NCBI RefSeq assembly: GCF_000708675.1 | Contig: NZ_JELR01000002.1 | Span: forward strand, 682,001-746,000 | DNA length: 64,000 nucleotides | Direction of reading: 5' to 3' | DNA from: Microbulbifer sp. HZ11 | GTDB taxonomy: Bacteria; Pseudomonadota; Gammaproteobacteria; Pseudomonadales; Cellvibrionaceae | Shown: positions 16,866 through 26,363 of the stretch, in pieces | Layout of the letters: every line of letters begins with the position of its first letter | How positions within the stretch are numbered: position 1 is the stretch's first letter | Translations under genes and position numbers: made by a program | Notes under the pieces: model-generated | The model's database searches: none | Seen by the model: only the letters and a program-made list of their open reading frames with translations | What the model was told of the DNA's origin: nothing

Positions 16866-18314
16866 TCAAAGCACCCGCGAGTATCGGGCGTGTTGGTCCG
16901 GGCGATGCAGATAAGTATCAAATGCAGCGGCCGCATTGCGCAAAAACCAGCGCCCGCGTTCGGTGACGTAGAGGTCACGGTTATTTAATCCCAGCAGCCC
17001 GTCGGCAAACATCGGCTGTAACCGCGCCAGTTCCACGGCAAAAGCATGCTCAAATGGCTGCCCGGTTCTGGCCTGGATGTCCGATCGGCTCACTCGCAGA
17101 TGGCACATCAACTCCATGATCAACCACTGGCGGAGTCGATCGTCATCACTGAGATTCCAACCTCGAGCGATGGCCTCTCCACGCTCTTGGATAGCCGCCG
17201 CATATTCCTTGTTACTGTGATGGTTCTGCCAGTAGCCATCGCGGCTGTAACTGATCGCCGACGCTCCCAGCCCCACCAGAGCATCCGCCGGCATCAGCGT
17301 ATACCCCTGAAAATTCCGCGCCAGCCGCTTCTCTTCTGCGGCCCTGGCAAGCGCATCATCGGGTCGCGCAAAGTGATCCATCCCCAGAAAGACGTAGCCG
17401 GCCCCAGTCAAGCGCTGGCTGGCCGCGAGTTGCATGGCTATCTTATGCGACGGCGGCGGCATTAAATCCGAGTTGATCAGGCGTTGCGCCTTAAACCGGT
17501 CCGGCAAATGCGCGTAGTGATACAGCGCAATACGGTCTGGCGCCAGGTCCAGTACCGTATCCAGTGTTTTATCGAGGCTTGCCACATCCTGCCCGGGTAA
17601 ACCGTAAATCAGGTCATAGGAAATGGACCCAAATCCGCACTGGCGGGCCGCTTCGGTCAGAAGGCGCACCTGTTCCGGACTGCAGATGCGGTTGATTGCG
17701 CGCTGCACGCTCGGATTGAAATCCTGAATTCCGAGACTCAGGCGGTTGAATCCAAGCTCTCTCAACGTCTCCAACGTTTCGCACTCCAGCACCCGCGGGT
17801 CCGCCTCGATGCTGTATTCCACTTGATCACCACTGCGCAAATCGAATACGTCCCCCAAACCGAACATCAGGCGGCGCAGGTCACCGTCGTTCAGAAAGGT
17901 TGGTGTACCGCCACCCAGATGCAACTGCACAACCGGCGCACGCGCCACACGTGTGCGATACCACTCGGCTTCACGCAGCACATGGTCGAGATAACTCGAG
18001 GCGAGACCGTACTGCTGAGTGATGACTTTGTTGCACGCGCAGAAATAACACAGGGACCGACAGAACGGGATGTGTACATACAGCGACAGCGCCTGTACAG
18101 AATTCAGCGCATCCCAGGGTTGTGTGCCGCTATCGTTTGCGCACAGCGCACGGAACCGGTCTGCGGTCGGGTAAGAGGTATAGCGCGGACAGGGGCCAGC
18201 ATAGCGCTCGAGCAACCCGGTGTTGAGGACCGCTGCCGGACTCCCCTCCTGGTTACCCGTGAGGTCGCTCGACCTGCCCGGGTGGGGCATTGTAGAACCG
18301 TCTGCATCGGCCAT
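16866..18314 (-). CDS. hemN: Oxygen-independent coproporphyrinogen III oxidase
   Basis: A 482-aa radical-SAM enzyme that decarboxylates coproporphyrinogen III to protoporphyrinogen IX without oxygen. The cluster motif is IPFCRSLCYFCACNK (CxxxCxxC plus the adjacent Cys of HemN). LHLGGGTPTFL and IEADPR (SAM and substrate regions) and the C-terminal HemN domain are present. The first about 30 residues are a poorly conserved extension. AGAGG lies nine bases before the ATG. It is probably induced at low oxygen by Fnr through the box at 18389. Confidence 0.95.
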   Translation of the reverse strand: MADADGSTMPHPGRSSDLTGNQEGSPAAVLNTGLLERYAGPCPRYTSYPTADRFRALCANDSGTQPWDALNSVQALSLYVHIPFCRSLCYFCACNKVITQQYGLASSYLDHVLREAEWYRTRVARAPVVQLHLGGGTPTFLNDGDLRRLMFGLGDVFDLRSGDQVEYSIEADPRVLECETLETLRELGFNRLSLGIQDFNPSVQRAINRICSPEQVRLLTEAARQCGFGSISYDLIYGLPGQDVASLDKTLDTVLDLAPDRIALYHYAHLPDRFKAQRLINSDLMPPPSHKIAMQLAASQRLTGAGYVFLGMDHFARPDDALARAAEEKRLARNFQGYTLMPADALVGLGASAISYSRDGYWQNHHSNKEYAAAIQERGEAIARGWNLSDDDRLRQWLIMELMCHLRVSRSDIQARTGQPFEHAFAVELARLQPMFADGLLGLNNRDLYVTERGRWFLRNAAAAFDTYLHRPDQHARYSRVL

Positions 18315-18388
18315 CTGGAAATACCTCTGATCCGTTTTTTCTCTGGAAATTGGATCAGCGTACGTTACGCAGTAGCGGGCCCTGGTAC

Positions 18389-18402
18389 TTGATCCAAATC
18401 AA
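18389..18402 (-). promoter_or_regulatory. FNR/Anr box upstream of hemN
   Basis: TTGATCCAAATCAA is a perfect TTGAT-N4-ATCAA site, centred about 81 bases before the hemN start. That position is compatible with class II activation (centre near -41) and a leader of about 40 bases. Confidence 0.85.
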
Positions 18403-18429
18403 TCCCCAGGAAATTCCCCGCTGCTTTTA

Positions 18430-19338
18430 TCAGTCTCCCGCTGGCCGACGGAACAGGTTCTGAATGGAGGAAAAATCCAGAGCGCGATTGATGGGATCGC
18501 CACCGTGAAGTTGATAGAGGTTCTTCGCCAGGGCACCCAAGGGCGTAGACGAGGCACTACCCGCCGCGGTATCCATGGCCAGCCCCAGATCTTTCAGCAT
18601 CAACGCCACGGAAAAACCACCCTGATACTCCCGCGAAGCAGGCACATTGTCCATCACGCCGGGATAGGGGTTGTACTTCTCCAGCGACCAGTTGCCACCG
18701 GAACTGGCGCCCATGATTTCCGACAGCACCGCCGGGTCCAGACCGTTATCCACCCCCAGCTGCAGAGCTTCAGCGGTACCGATCATATGAATGGCGAGCA
18801 GCATGTTGTTGCAGATTTTCGCCACCTGCCCGGAGCCTGCGGGCCCCGCGTGAAAGATATTCGCCCCCATGGCTTCCAGCACCGGCCGCGCCCGCTCGAT
18901 GGACCTTTCATCACCACCGCACATAAAAGAAAGCGTACCGGCAGTGGCCGCTGCGGTGCCACCGGATACTGGCGCATCCAGTGCATCAATACCGCGCTCG
19001 CCGGCAGCGGCGATCAGTTGGCGGGCATCGTTGGCGGCGATAGTGGAGCAATCGATCAGCAGGGTCTTGGCATCCATCGCCTGCAACAGGCCGTGTACTC
19101 CGAGATATAAAGAGCGCACCGCCTCACCACTCGGCAGCATGGACACCACCGCATCGGCACCTTCGATTGCCGCGTGCGCGCTGTCTGCTTTCGCACAACC
19201 GTTTTCTACCGCGCTGTCCAGCATCGGTGCCGACAGATCAAACGCAGTTACCCTGAAACCTTGCTTTACCAGGTTCGCCGCCATGGGACCGCCCATATTG
19301 CCGAGGCCGATAAAGGCGATGTTTTTGATTGGGTACAT
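18430..19338 (-). CDS. mmsB: 3-hydroxyisobutyrate dehydrogenase
   Basis: A 302-aa NAD-dependent beta-hydroxyacid dehydrogenase of valine catabolism (3-hydroxyisobutyrate to methylmalonate semialdehyde). Motifs: dinucleotide site FIGLGNMGGPMAANL, substrate loop DAPVSGGTAAATAGTL and the catalytic-Lys region GSGQVAKICNNMLLA. It follows a 3-hydroxyisobutyryl-CoA hydrolase-like gene in the same direction (68-base gap), which makes the preceding step, so the two form a short valine module. Confidence 0.94.
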   Translation of the reverse strand: MYPIKNIAFIGLGNMGGPMAANLVKQGFRVTAFDLSAPMLDSAVENGCAKADSAHAAIEGADAVVSMLPSGEAVRSLYLGVHGLLQAMDAKTLLIDCSTIAANDARQLIAAAGERGIDALDAPVSGGTAAATAGTLSFMCGGDERSIERARPVLEAMGANIFHAGPAGSGQVAKICNNMLLAIHMIGTAEALQLGVDNGLDPAVLSEIMGASSGGNWSLEKYNPYPGVMDNVPASREYQGGFSVALMLKDLGLAMDTAAGSASSTPLGALAKNLYQLHGGDPINRALDFSSIQNLFRRPAGD

Positions 19339-19406
19339 GTTTCCCTCTCCATTTATTTATTATTTTTCTAGTTTAGCTCGTGGATGCGCTGCGCTTATCC
19401 ACCGAT

Positions 19407-20516
19407 TTACTCAAGGTTCGCCAGTGGATTCTCTCCTTCCCAAGGCTCGACAAAACAAGCCTCAACCTGCTCCGCGGTAACCTCATCTATCTGCGCGGGC
19501 TGCCACTGCGGGTTGCGATCCTTATCGATCAACAGCGCGCGCACGCCCTCTTTTACCTGGCCATTGCTGCACATATTCATTGCCAGCGCCAGTTCCATCT
19601 GCAGCACCTGCGCCAGAGACATATGCCGGGCCCGGCGCAGTTGTTCCCACACGATCCACGCGGTAAGCGGGCAGCCTGCTTTCAGGGTTTTGGCGGCACG
19701 CTGCAGCCAGGGATCTTCCCCGCTGTAGCCGACGATATCCCGGTACACCTCCGGCAGCGTCGCTGCATCCGTGAGCTGCTGGATCACATCGTAGTGTTCG
19801 CGCAGATTCGGCGCCGGGTGATCCGCCGCGTCCAATTCCAGGGACTGCACCGCGCGGCTGACCCGGGCGTGGTCCTGCTGATCCCCCCCAGCAAATTCCA
19901 GCACCGCCAGTTTGTCGATCAACGCCTGTTTCGCATCACTCGGCAACAGGCGGTCCGCCATGCCGCAATACAGCGCATCGGTGCCGTTGAACTGGGCACC
20001 GGTGAGGCCGAGAAACAGACCAGTGCGGCCGGGCATCCGGTTCAGAAACCAGCTGCCGCCCACGTCCGGAAACAGGCCAATGGTGATTTCCGGCATTGCC
20101 ATGCGGGTGGACTCGGTAACGATGCGGTGACTGGCACCACTCATAATGCCGATACCACCACCCATCACGATGCCATTGCCCCACACCACGATCGGTTTGG
20201 AGTAAGTATGAATGCGGTAGTCGAGCCGGTACTCGTGGGTAAAAAAGTCCTGCACAAATCGGCTCGCACCCTGCTCACCGTAGCTGCCGGACTCCCGGTG
20301 CAACGCCACCACATCGCCACCGGCGCACAATGCCTTCTCCCCTGCCCCGTCGATCCAGATACAGCCAACACTCTCATCCTGCTCCCAGGCATCGAGCTGG
20401 GCGGCGAGAATATCGATCATATCGAGATTCAGGGCATTGAGTGCTTTGGGCAGATTCAGCGTCAATTTACCAAGCGCGCCCTGGCGCTCAACGAGTACGG
20501 GTGATTCCTGGGTCAT
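19407..20516 (-). CDS. 3-hydroxyisobutyryl-CoA hydrolase / enoyl-CoA hydratase-family protein
   Basis: A 369-aa crotonase-fold protein. Visible motifs are ALCAGGDVVAL (oxyanion-hole region), GIGIMSGASHRIVTEST and MPEITIGLFPDVGGSWFL, which match the long 3-hydroxyisobutyryl-CoA hydrolase subgroup rather than short hydratases (about 260 aa). ATG at 20516 gives MTQESPVLVERQG. The neighbour mmsB uses its product, which supports hydrolase activity in valine breakdown. Confidence 0.9.
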   Translation of the reverse strand: MTQESPVLVERQGALGKLTLNLPKALNALNLDMIDILAAQLDAWEQDESVGCIWIDGAGEKALCAGGDVVALHRESGSYGEQGASRFVQDFFTHEYRLDYRIHTYSKPIVVWGNGIVMGGGIGIMSGASHRIVTESTRMAMPEITIGLFPDVGGSWFLNRMPGRTGLFLGLTGAQFNGTDALYCGMADRLLPSDAKQALIDKLAVLEFAGGDQQDHARVSRAVQSLELDAADHPAPNLREHYDVIQQLTDAATLPEVYRDIVGYSGEDPWLQRAAKTLKAGCPLTAWIVWEQLRRARHMSLAQVLQMELALAMNMCSNGQVKEGVRALLIDKDRNPQWQPAQIDEVTAEQVEACFVEPWEGENPLANLE

Positions 20517-20701
20517 AATGGTTCCCAACTGTTTTACTTGGGATAAAGTTAAACATAGTTGGGGTGATGGTGGCATTACCCGGGGCTTCCCCGAAAGGTG
20601 ACCTTACCGGCGATTAAAAAAGCACCACTAAGCGCAGGTTGAAGTTTTCCAACAAACTGATAACTTGCGCGCAAATTCTGACCGACTGGATTAGAGCTCT
20701 A

Positions 20702-22366
20702 ATGGCTGAATACGTATACACAATGAACCGCGTGGGCAAGGTTGTTCCGCCCAAGCGTGAGATTCTGAAAGATATTTCCCTGTCCTTCTTCCCCGGCGCC
20801 AAAATCGGCGTACTGGGCCTGAACGGCGCCGGCAAATCCACCCTGCTGCGCATCATGGCCGGGGTCGATCAGGACTATAACGGTGAAGCCCGCGCCATGC
20901 CCGGCATCAACGTCGGCTACCTGCCCCAGGAACCGCAACTGGACCCATCCAAAAACGTGCGCGGCAACGTCGAAGACGGCATGCGCGAAGCCATCGACGC
21001 CCTCGCCGGCCTGGAACAGGTCTACGCCGACTACGCAGAACCCGACGCCGACTTCGACGCCCTGGCCAAGAAACAACAGCAGTTCGAAGACGTGATCCAG
21101 GCCTGGGATGCCCACAACCTGGAGCATCGCCTGGAAGTGGCCGCCGACGCTCTGCGCCTGCCGCCCTGGGACGCCGACGTGAACAACCTGTCCGGTGGTG
21201 AGAAACGCCGTGTGGCCCTGTGCCGTCTGCTTCTGTCGCGCCCGGACATGCTGCTGCTGGACGAACCCACCAACCACCTGGACGCGGAATCCGTGTACTG
21301 GCTGGAGCGCTTCCTGCACGACTTCGAAGGCACCGTGGTGGCCATTACCCACGACCGCTACTTCCTCGACAATGTCGCCGGCTGGATTCTGGAACTGGAC
21401 CGCGGCCACGGCATTCCCTGGGAAGGCAACTACACCACCTGGCTGGAACAGAAAGAGAAGCGCCTGGAGCAGGAGCAGAAAGGTGAGCAGGCCCGCGCCA
21501 AGGCCATGCAGAAAGAACTGGAGTGGGCCCGTCAGAACCCGAAAGGCCGCCAGTCCAAAAACAAGGCCCGTCTGTCCCGCCTGGAAGAAATGCAGTCCCA
21601 GGAATTCCAGGCCCGCAACGAGACCAACGAGATCTACATTCCACCGGGCGAGCGCCTGGGTGACAATGTGATCGAGCTGGTCAACGTGAGTAAATCCTTC
21701 GGCGACCGCGTACTGATCGACAACCTGTCGTTCCGTGTGCCCAAGGGCGCCATCGTCGGCATCGTTGGCGGTAACGGCGCGGGTAAGTCCACCCTGTTCC
21801 GTATGATCAACGGTACCGAAAAGCCGGACTCCGGTGAAATCAAGATCGGGGAAACCGTACAGATTGCCAGTGTCGACCAGAGCCGCGAAAACCTGGATGA
21901 CAACAAGACCGTGTGGGAAGCCGTGTCCGACGGACACGATATGCTCAAGATCAACAACTACGAAGTTGGGTCGCGCAATTACATCGGCCGCTTCAACTTC
22001 AAGGGTTCCGATCAGCAGAAACGCGTGGGCGAACTGTCCGGTGGTGAACGCGGCCGTCTGCACCTGGCCTACACCCTGAAGCAGGGCGCCAACGTGCTGC
22101 TGTTGGACGAACCGTCCAACGACCTGGACATCGAAACCCTGCGCGCACTGGAAGAAGCCCTGCTGAGCTTCCCCGGTTGCGCCATGGTGATCTCGCACGA
22201 CCGCTGGTTCCTGGACCGGGTGGCCACCCACATTCTGGCCTACGAAGGCGACAGCAATGTGGTGTTCTTTGAGGGCAACTACACCGAGTACCACGAGGAC
22301 TTCGTGGCCCGCAATGGTGAGAATGCCACACCGCATCGGATGCAGTACAAGAAACTGAAGACCTGA
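20702..22366 (+). CDS. ettA: Energy-dependent translational throttle ATPase EttA
   Basis: A 554-aa ABC-F protein with two ATPase domains (Walker A GLNGAGKSTLL and GGNGAGKSTLF; signatures LSGGEKRRVAL and LSGGERGRLHL; Walker B LLLDEPTNHLD and LLLDEPSNDLD). The MAEYVYTMNRVGKVVPPKREIL start is typical of EttA, which binds the ribosomal E site and couples translation to the ATP/ADP ratio. The charged linker at about residues 245-310 is the P-site interaction motif region. ATG at 20702 is chosen; the frame extends 21 codons upstream. Confidence 0.96.
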   Translation: MAEYVYTMNRVGKVVPPKREILKDISLSFFPGAKIGVLGLNGAGKSTLLRIMAGVDQDYNGEARAMPGINVGYLPQEPQLDPSKNVRGNVEDGMREAIDALAGLEQVYADYAEPDADFDALAKKQQQFEDVIQAWDAHNLEHRLEVAADALRLPPWDADVNNLSGGEKRRVALCRLLLSRPDMLLLDEPTNHLDAESVYWLERFLHDFEGTVVAITHDRYFLDNVAGWILELDRGHGIPWEGNYTTWLEQKEKRLEQEQKGEQARAKAMQKELEWARQNPKGRQSKNKARLSRLEEMQSQEFQARNETNEIYIPPGERLGDNVIELVNVSKSFGDRVLIDNLSFRVPKGAIVGIVGGNGAGKSTLFRMINGTEKPDSGEIKIGETVQIASVDQSRENLDDNKTVWEAVSDGHDMLKINNYEVGSRNYIGRFNFKGSDQQKRVGELSGGERGRLHLAYTLKQGANVLLLDEPSNDLDIETLRALEEALLSFPGCAMVISHDRWFLDRVATHILAYEGDSNVVFFEGNYTEYHEDFVARNGENATPHRMQYKKLKT

Positions 22367-22388
22367 GCCATCCCCAGGTGGCAGAATT

Positions 22389-22414
22389 AAAGCCCGCACC
22401 CGCGGGCTTTTTTA
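22389..22414 (+). terminator. Rho-independent terminator of ettA
   Basis: Stem AAAGCCCGC-acc-GCGGGCTTT followed by TTT and AT, 22 bases after the ettA stop. Confidence 0.9.
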
Positions 22415-22440
22415 TTGGCGCGTAACCAGATTGCAATATT

Positions 22441-22498
22441 GCCGGTATTCACTGAATTGCGTAATGTGGTGAAAAAAACAATCCCGATCAATACCGGC
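22441..22498. repeat. Inverted repeat flanking the leader of the hybrid kinase gene
   Basis: GCCGGTATT (22441-22449) and AATACCGGC (22490-22498) form a perfect 9-base inverted repeat; the right arm ends two bases before the ATG. A stem formed in mRNA would cover the translation-initiation region, which has no clear Shine-Dalgarno. Confidence 0.45.
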
Positions 22499-22500
22499 CT

Positions 22501-24357
22501 ATGAATAACTCCACAGGTGTCCAACGTCCCTCAGGGCACAAATTGCTTCCTATTGCGGTGCTCACGGCAACGTTGATCGGCATCAGTGAGTGGGCGGTGG
22601 ATACCTGGGTTCCACAGCGTAGCGCCCCTCTCGGTCTGACCGTTCGAATCGTTTTCGTCACTCTCCTTCTGGTCACCCTCTGGCATTATCTGCTGCGCCG
22701 ACAGCGCAAGCTCAACCGGCAACTGACGGAGTTGCTGCAGCATCAGGAAAAGCTGAATGCACGCTATCAGCGGGAACTGCTGGAGCGGGAAGCCACCGAG
22801 TTGGCGCTTTCCGATCAACTGCACTTTCTGCAGGTTCTTACAGACGCCATTCCTGCGCCAATTTTCTACAAGGATGCCAAGGGGATCTACACCGGCTGCA
22901 ACCGGGCGTTTGAGGAGTTTCTCGGTAAACCCCGCAGCGAAATTATTGGCCGCTCCGTATTTGGTGTATCCCCCGGCCCCCAGGCCAAGATCTATCACGA
23001 AAAGGACCTCGAGTTGATGCACCAGCGTGGCCATCAGGTGTATGAATCCCAGGTCGTTTACGCGGACGGCACACTGCACGATGTGGTCTTCAACAAAGGG
23101 GCCTACACACTGGAAGATGGTCGCGTTGGGGGATTGATCGGCGTCATTCTGGATATTACCGAGCGCAAAAAACTGGAGCGCGATCTGCTGGCGGCAAAGG
23201 AAAAGGCGGAATTTTTCAGCCGTTCGAAAACCCGCTTCCTGACCAATATGAGTCATGAGATCCGCACCCCACTCAACGCCATCGTCGGGTTCAGTCAGGT
23301 GCTGCAAAGCCGTAGTGCAGGCGTTGAATTACCCCGGGATTTTCACTCCTTTCTGGAAAAAATCGCCATCAGCGGTCAGCGACTGGCGGAACTGGTCAAC
23401 GATGTGCTGGATATTTCCCGCATTGAAGCGGGCAAGATCGAGGCGGTCAATGAAGACTTTCCTCTGCAGCGGCTACTGCAGTGTATTCTGGTTTCCTGCG
23501 AGCCCGAGGCTATACGCCAGGGAGTGCGTATCCACTGCGATATCGATCCGACGCTGCCAGAATACATCCAGTGCGACCGGGGGAAACTCTCCCAGATCCT
23601 GATCAACTTGATCGCCAATGCGGTGAAGTTCTCACCCGCCAACAGTACCGTCGAGCTCCGTCTGAAAAATCACAACAACGCGCAACTGGTGATCGAGGTA
23701 AGGGACCGCGGCATTGGTATTGCGCCAGAGCAGCAGGCGATTATTTTTGAGCCCTTCGAGCAGGTGGACAAATCTCACCTGGGGCAAACACGGGGTAGCG
23801 GCCTCGGCCTGCCCATCACCCGCAGCCTGGTAGAACTGCTCGGCGGAAATATCAGCCTTACCAGTGATGGTAGTTCCGGCACCAGTTTCAAGGTCGAATT
23901 ACCGTTGCAAGAAGGTAACCCCGCTCCAGCGGAGGTAATCACAGGAGATTCACGTTCAACGGAACTTGTCGGCCGGCAAGTGCTCGTGTTTGAAGACAAC
24001 CCGTTAAACCAGGCACTGATGCAGGCGTTTTGTGACGATGTCGGGCTCTGCGCCACCTTTGTGGCGGATGGTCGAGAGGGAATTGAGAAGGCCCGGGTAT
24101 TGCAACCGGATCTGGTCTTTATGGATGTGCAACTACCTGGCCTCAGCGGTATCGAGGCAACCAGACAGATTCGGGAGGATCCGGAAATAGGCGATACCCC
24201 GATCATCGGACTCTCGGCGGCGGCGTTTAGTGACCAGCAGAATATGGCCATGGAAGCGGGCATGAATGCCTACCTGACAAAACCAATCGCATTCCCACAG
24301 CTCATCGCCACGATCAAGAGTCATGTCACACGGCTCAATCGGGTGACCTCCGACTAA
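22501..24357 (+). CDS. PAS-domain hybrid sensor histidine kinase
   Basis: A 618-aa membrane sensor kinase. Two hydrophobic segments lie near residues 16-36 and 44-65, followed by a coiled coil (about 67-105), a PAS domain (about 110-225), HisKA with phospho-acceptor His252 in MSHEIRTPL, HATPase_c (NLIANAVKF, DRGIGIAPE, GSGLGLPI) and a C-terminal receiver with Asp542 in VFMDVQLPG and YLTKP. The sensed signal is not evident. There is no DNA-binding partner beside it; output may pass to an HPt protein elsewhere. Confidence 0.93.
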   Translation: MNNSTGVQRPSGHKLLPIAVLTATLIGISEWAVDTWVPQRSAPLGLTVRIVFVTLLLVTLWHYLLRRQRKLNRQLTELLQHQEKLNARYQRELLEREATELALSDQLHFLQVLTDAIPAPIFYKDAKGIYTGCNRAFEEFLGKPRSEIIGRSVFGVSPGPQAKIYHEKDLELMHQRGHQVYESQVVYADGTLHDVVFNKGAYTLEDGRVGGLIGVILDITERKKLERDLLAAKEKAEFFSRSKTRFLTNMSHEIRTPLNAIVGFSQVLQSRSAGVELPRDFHSFLEKIAISGQRLAELVNDVLDISRIEAGKIEAVNEDFPLQRLLQCILVSCEPEAIRQGVRIHCDIDPTLPEYIQCDRGKLSQILINLIANAVKFSPANSTVELRLKNHNNAQLVIEVRDRGIGIAPEQQAIIFEPFEQVDKSHLGQTRGSGLGLPITRSLVELLGGNISLTSDGSSGTSFKVELPLQEGNPAPAEVITGDSRSTELVGRQVLVFEDNPLNQALMQAFCDDVGLCATFVADGREGIEKARVLQPDLVFMDVQLPGLSGIEATRQIREDPEIGDTPIIGLSAAAFSDQQNMAMEAGMNAYLTKPIAFPQLIATIKSHVTRLNRVTSD

Positions 24358-24370
24358 GCCCGCGGTTCAT

Positions 24371-26107
24371 TCAATGCACTTCGACTAAAGGCCCGGCCTG
24401 CTGAGGTGAAGGCTCGCTATCTCCACTCATCACAACCTGGTTTCGCCCTCCTTCTTTAGCCAGATACAAGGCGCTGTCCGCCGCCTCAAACAACTGTATG
24501 GGGGATTGATAATTACCCTTCTCGTAACTCGCCACCCCGATACTGACACTCAGGGGAACACCATCGCAGTTCATTTTCCCTACAGCATCCAAAAGTCGCC
24601 CGGCGATTCTGTTAGCGGTCTGTTTATCACAGCCGGGTAACAGTACCGCGAATTCCTCACCACCATACCGACACGCAACCGCCGGCTTTCGTACCAGCTT
24701 GCTTGCCAGTTGCCCGACAGCCCGCAATGCCTCATCGCCCCGCGCGTGCCCGAGTTGATCATTGATGGCCTTGAAGTGGTCGAGATCCAGTACGACCAAG
24801 GCGAGTGGTGTTTCCTGACGTGCAGCCAGTGAAAACTCTTTGGCAAGCAGCTCATCGAAATGGCGTCGATTGAACAGCCCGGTCAACTGATCCGTATGCC
24901 CCTGGCGCTGGATTTCACCAACCCGTGCACCCAGGGCAAGGGACAATAAGACCATCTCGATCAATGCTCCCACCTGAAAAGCGTTGTGGGTAACGGCATT
25001 GTGGGGCAACAGGCCGAACGTCTTGAAAATGTACATGACCACCGTCCACATCAAGGTGATCCAGGCAATCAGAAAGTAGCGCGCAGAAACGGAGCCACGC
25101 CAGACACTGACGGCTCCCACCGACAGTGATGTCAATGAAACGATCAGGGCGGCGACCGAGAAGATCTCTGTCATGGTTGCATAGTCACCGAGGGGCGCAA
25201 GCACCGTCAAAGCAATGGTCCCATAACGCAACAGGCCGCAGAACTTATCCACCTGTGGCGCCAGCTGTTTTACGTTGCAGATCAGGCGCGCAAACTGAAT
25301 GGCGAACGTCAGGGTCAAGCCGAGGGCAAGTAACAGCGCGCGATTTGCCAGCCAAGGGTATTCGGGCCAGATAAACTGAAAGGTAAAGCCGTTCAATACC
25401 GCAAAAAACAGGCCGCAGCAGATGCTGTACCCCATATAGTAGGCGTAGGCGGGGTCTCGCAGAGCCAGGAATAAAAACAGGTTGTACAGCACTAACACCA
25501 GAAACCCGCCGTAATATATCCCGTACAGCAGTTGCTCAAGGCCCAGGCGTGGCAGGTATGCCTGCTGACTGCTCACCGATAGCCCGATGTTGATGCTACC
25601 GGCAGAAGCAAAACGAAGATAAAAGGTCTGCTGGCTGTGCGCGGGCAAAGTGACGGGAAATACGTAATCCCGCAATGCCAGCGGACGGCTGGTAAAAGGC
25701 TGGTGATCTCCGGTGCGTATATGGTGCCAATCACCATTGCCAGTCGGTGCCCAGAAATCCAGATGATCCATCAAGGGGTAATCCTGGCGGATGACCAGGG
25801 GTAGGTCATTTTCGCTGGAATTCTTTAAGGTAAAGGCAACCCAGTAGGCTGCATCGCTGAAGCCGAAGTTGGCGGCGCTTCGATCGAGTGGGGTTAATCT
25901 GTCGGCAAGTGCTGCGGCGTTCAGGGAATCCGCCGGCAGTACATGTTTCCGGTCCACATACAGCTGTATATAGGGAGTAAGAGAGAGCGGAGGTTGGTCG
26001 GGAGCGACCTCAAGGATTTCCGCGCGGGCGAGAAGTGGCGCGGCAAGCCACATTGTGCACATTAGTATTGCGCGGGTACAGCACAGGAGAGCACCGATCA
26101 GTTTCAT
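24371..26107 (-). CDS. 7TMR-DISM diguanylate cyclase, paralogue 1
   Basis: A 578-aa protein: signal peptide, 7TMR-DISMED2 sensory domain (FGFSDAAYWVAFTL, IRQDYPLMDHLDFW), seven membrane helices (about residues 170-370) and a C-terminal GGDEF domain with an active GGEEF site (CRYGGEEFAVLLPG). It should make cyclic di-GMP. The inhibitory RxxD site is absent (RKPA at that place), so product inhibition may be weak. ATG at 26107 (MKLIGALL) is preferred over an 18-codon-longer frame. A close paralogue lies at 29361-31076. It is convergent with the hybrid kinase. Confidence 0.92.
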   Translation of the reverse strand: MKLIGALLCCTRAILMCTMWLAAPLLARAEILEVAPDQPPLSLTPYIQLYVDRKHVLPADSLNAAALADRLTPLDRSAANFGFSDAAYWVAFTLKNSSENDLPLVIRQDYPLMDHLDFWAPTGNGDWHHIRTGDHQPFTSRPLALRDYVFPVTLPAHSQQTFYLRFASAGSINIGLSVSSQQAYLPRLGLEQLLYGIYYGGFLVLVLYNLFLFLALRDPAYAYYMGYSICCGLFFAVLNGFTFQFIWPEYPWLANRALLLALGLTLTFAIQFARLICNVKQLAPQVDKFCGLLRYGTIALTVLAPLGDYATMTEIFSVAALIVSLTSLSVGAVSVWRGSVSARYFLIAWITLMWTVVMYIFKTFGLLPHNAVTHNAFQVGALIEMVLLSLALGARVGEIQRQGHTDQLTGLFNRRHFDELLAKEFSLAARQETPLALVVLDLDHFKAINDQLGHARGDEALRAVGQLASKLVRKPAVACRYGGEEFAVLLPGCDKQTANRIAGRLLDAVGKMNCDGVPLSVSIGVASYEKGNYQSPIQLFEAADSALYLAKEGGRNQVVMSGDSEPSPQQAGPLVEVH

Positions 26108-26271
26108 CCGAAAACCTAACCCAGTGAAATCAAATCTTCCGCAGCAGCCCACACTTTTCATTATTGTGCCTTGCCACCAGCTCTGCTACGCCTGCTGAAC
26201 AGGTTCAGAAATACTATCACAACCTTCCTGCAGGCCTGCAAAATGACAGCGCAGCCATTCCATATGCATCG

Positions 26272-26295
26272 AAAAAGGGCAGCCGATGGCTGCCC
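26272..26295 (-). terminator. Rho-independent terminator of katG
   Basis: Stem GGGCAGCC-gat-GGCTGCCC (26277-26295), followed on the minus strand by TTTTT, about 70 bases after the katG stop. Confidence 0.85.
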
Positions 26296-26363
26296 TTGTC
26301 AATTGCCACGTCCTGATTGTGGCGATACGCTATCCGTGCAGATTCACCCTGTGAGGGTCTGGG

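Noticed and set aside
20699..22399. 566-codon minus-strand ORF opposite ettA
   Set aside because: Antisense shadow of a highly conserved ABC-F gene in GC-rich DNA.
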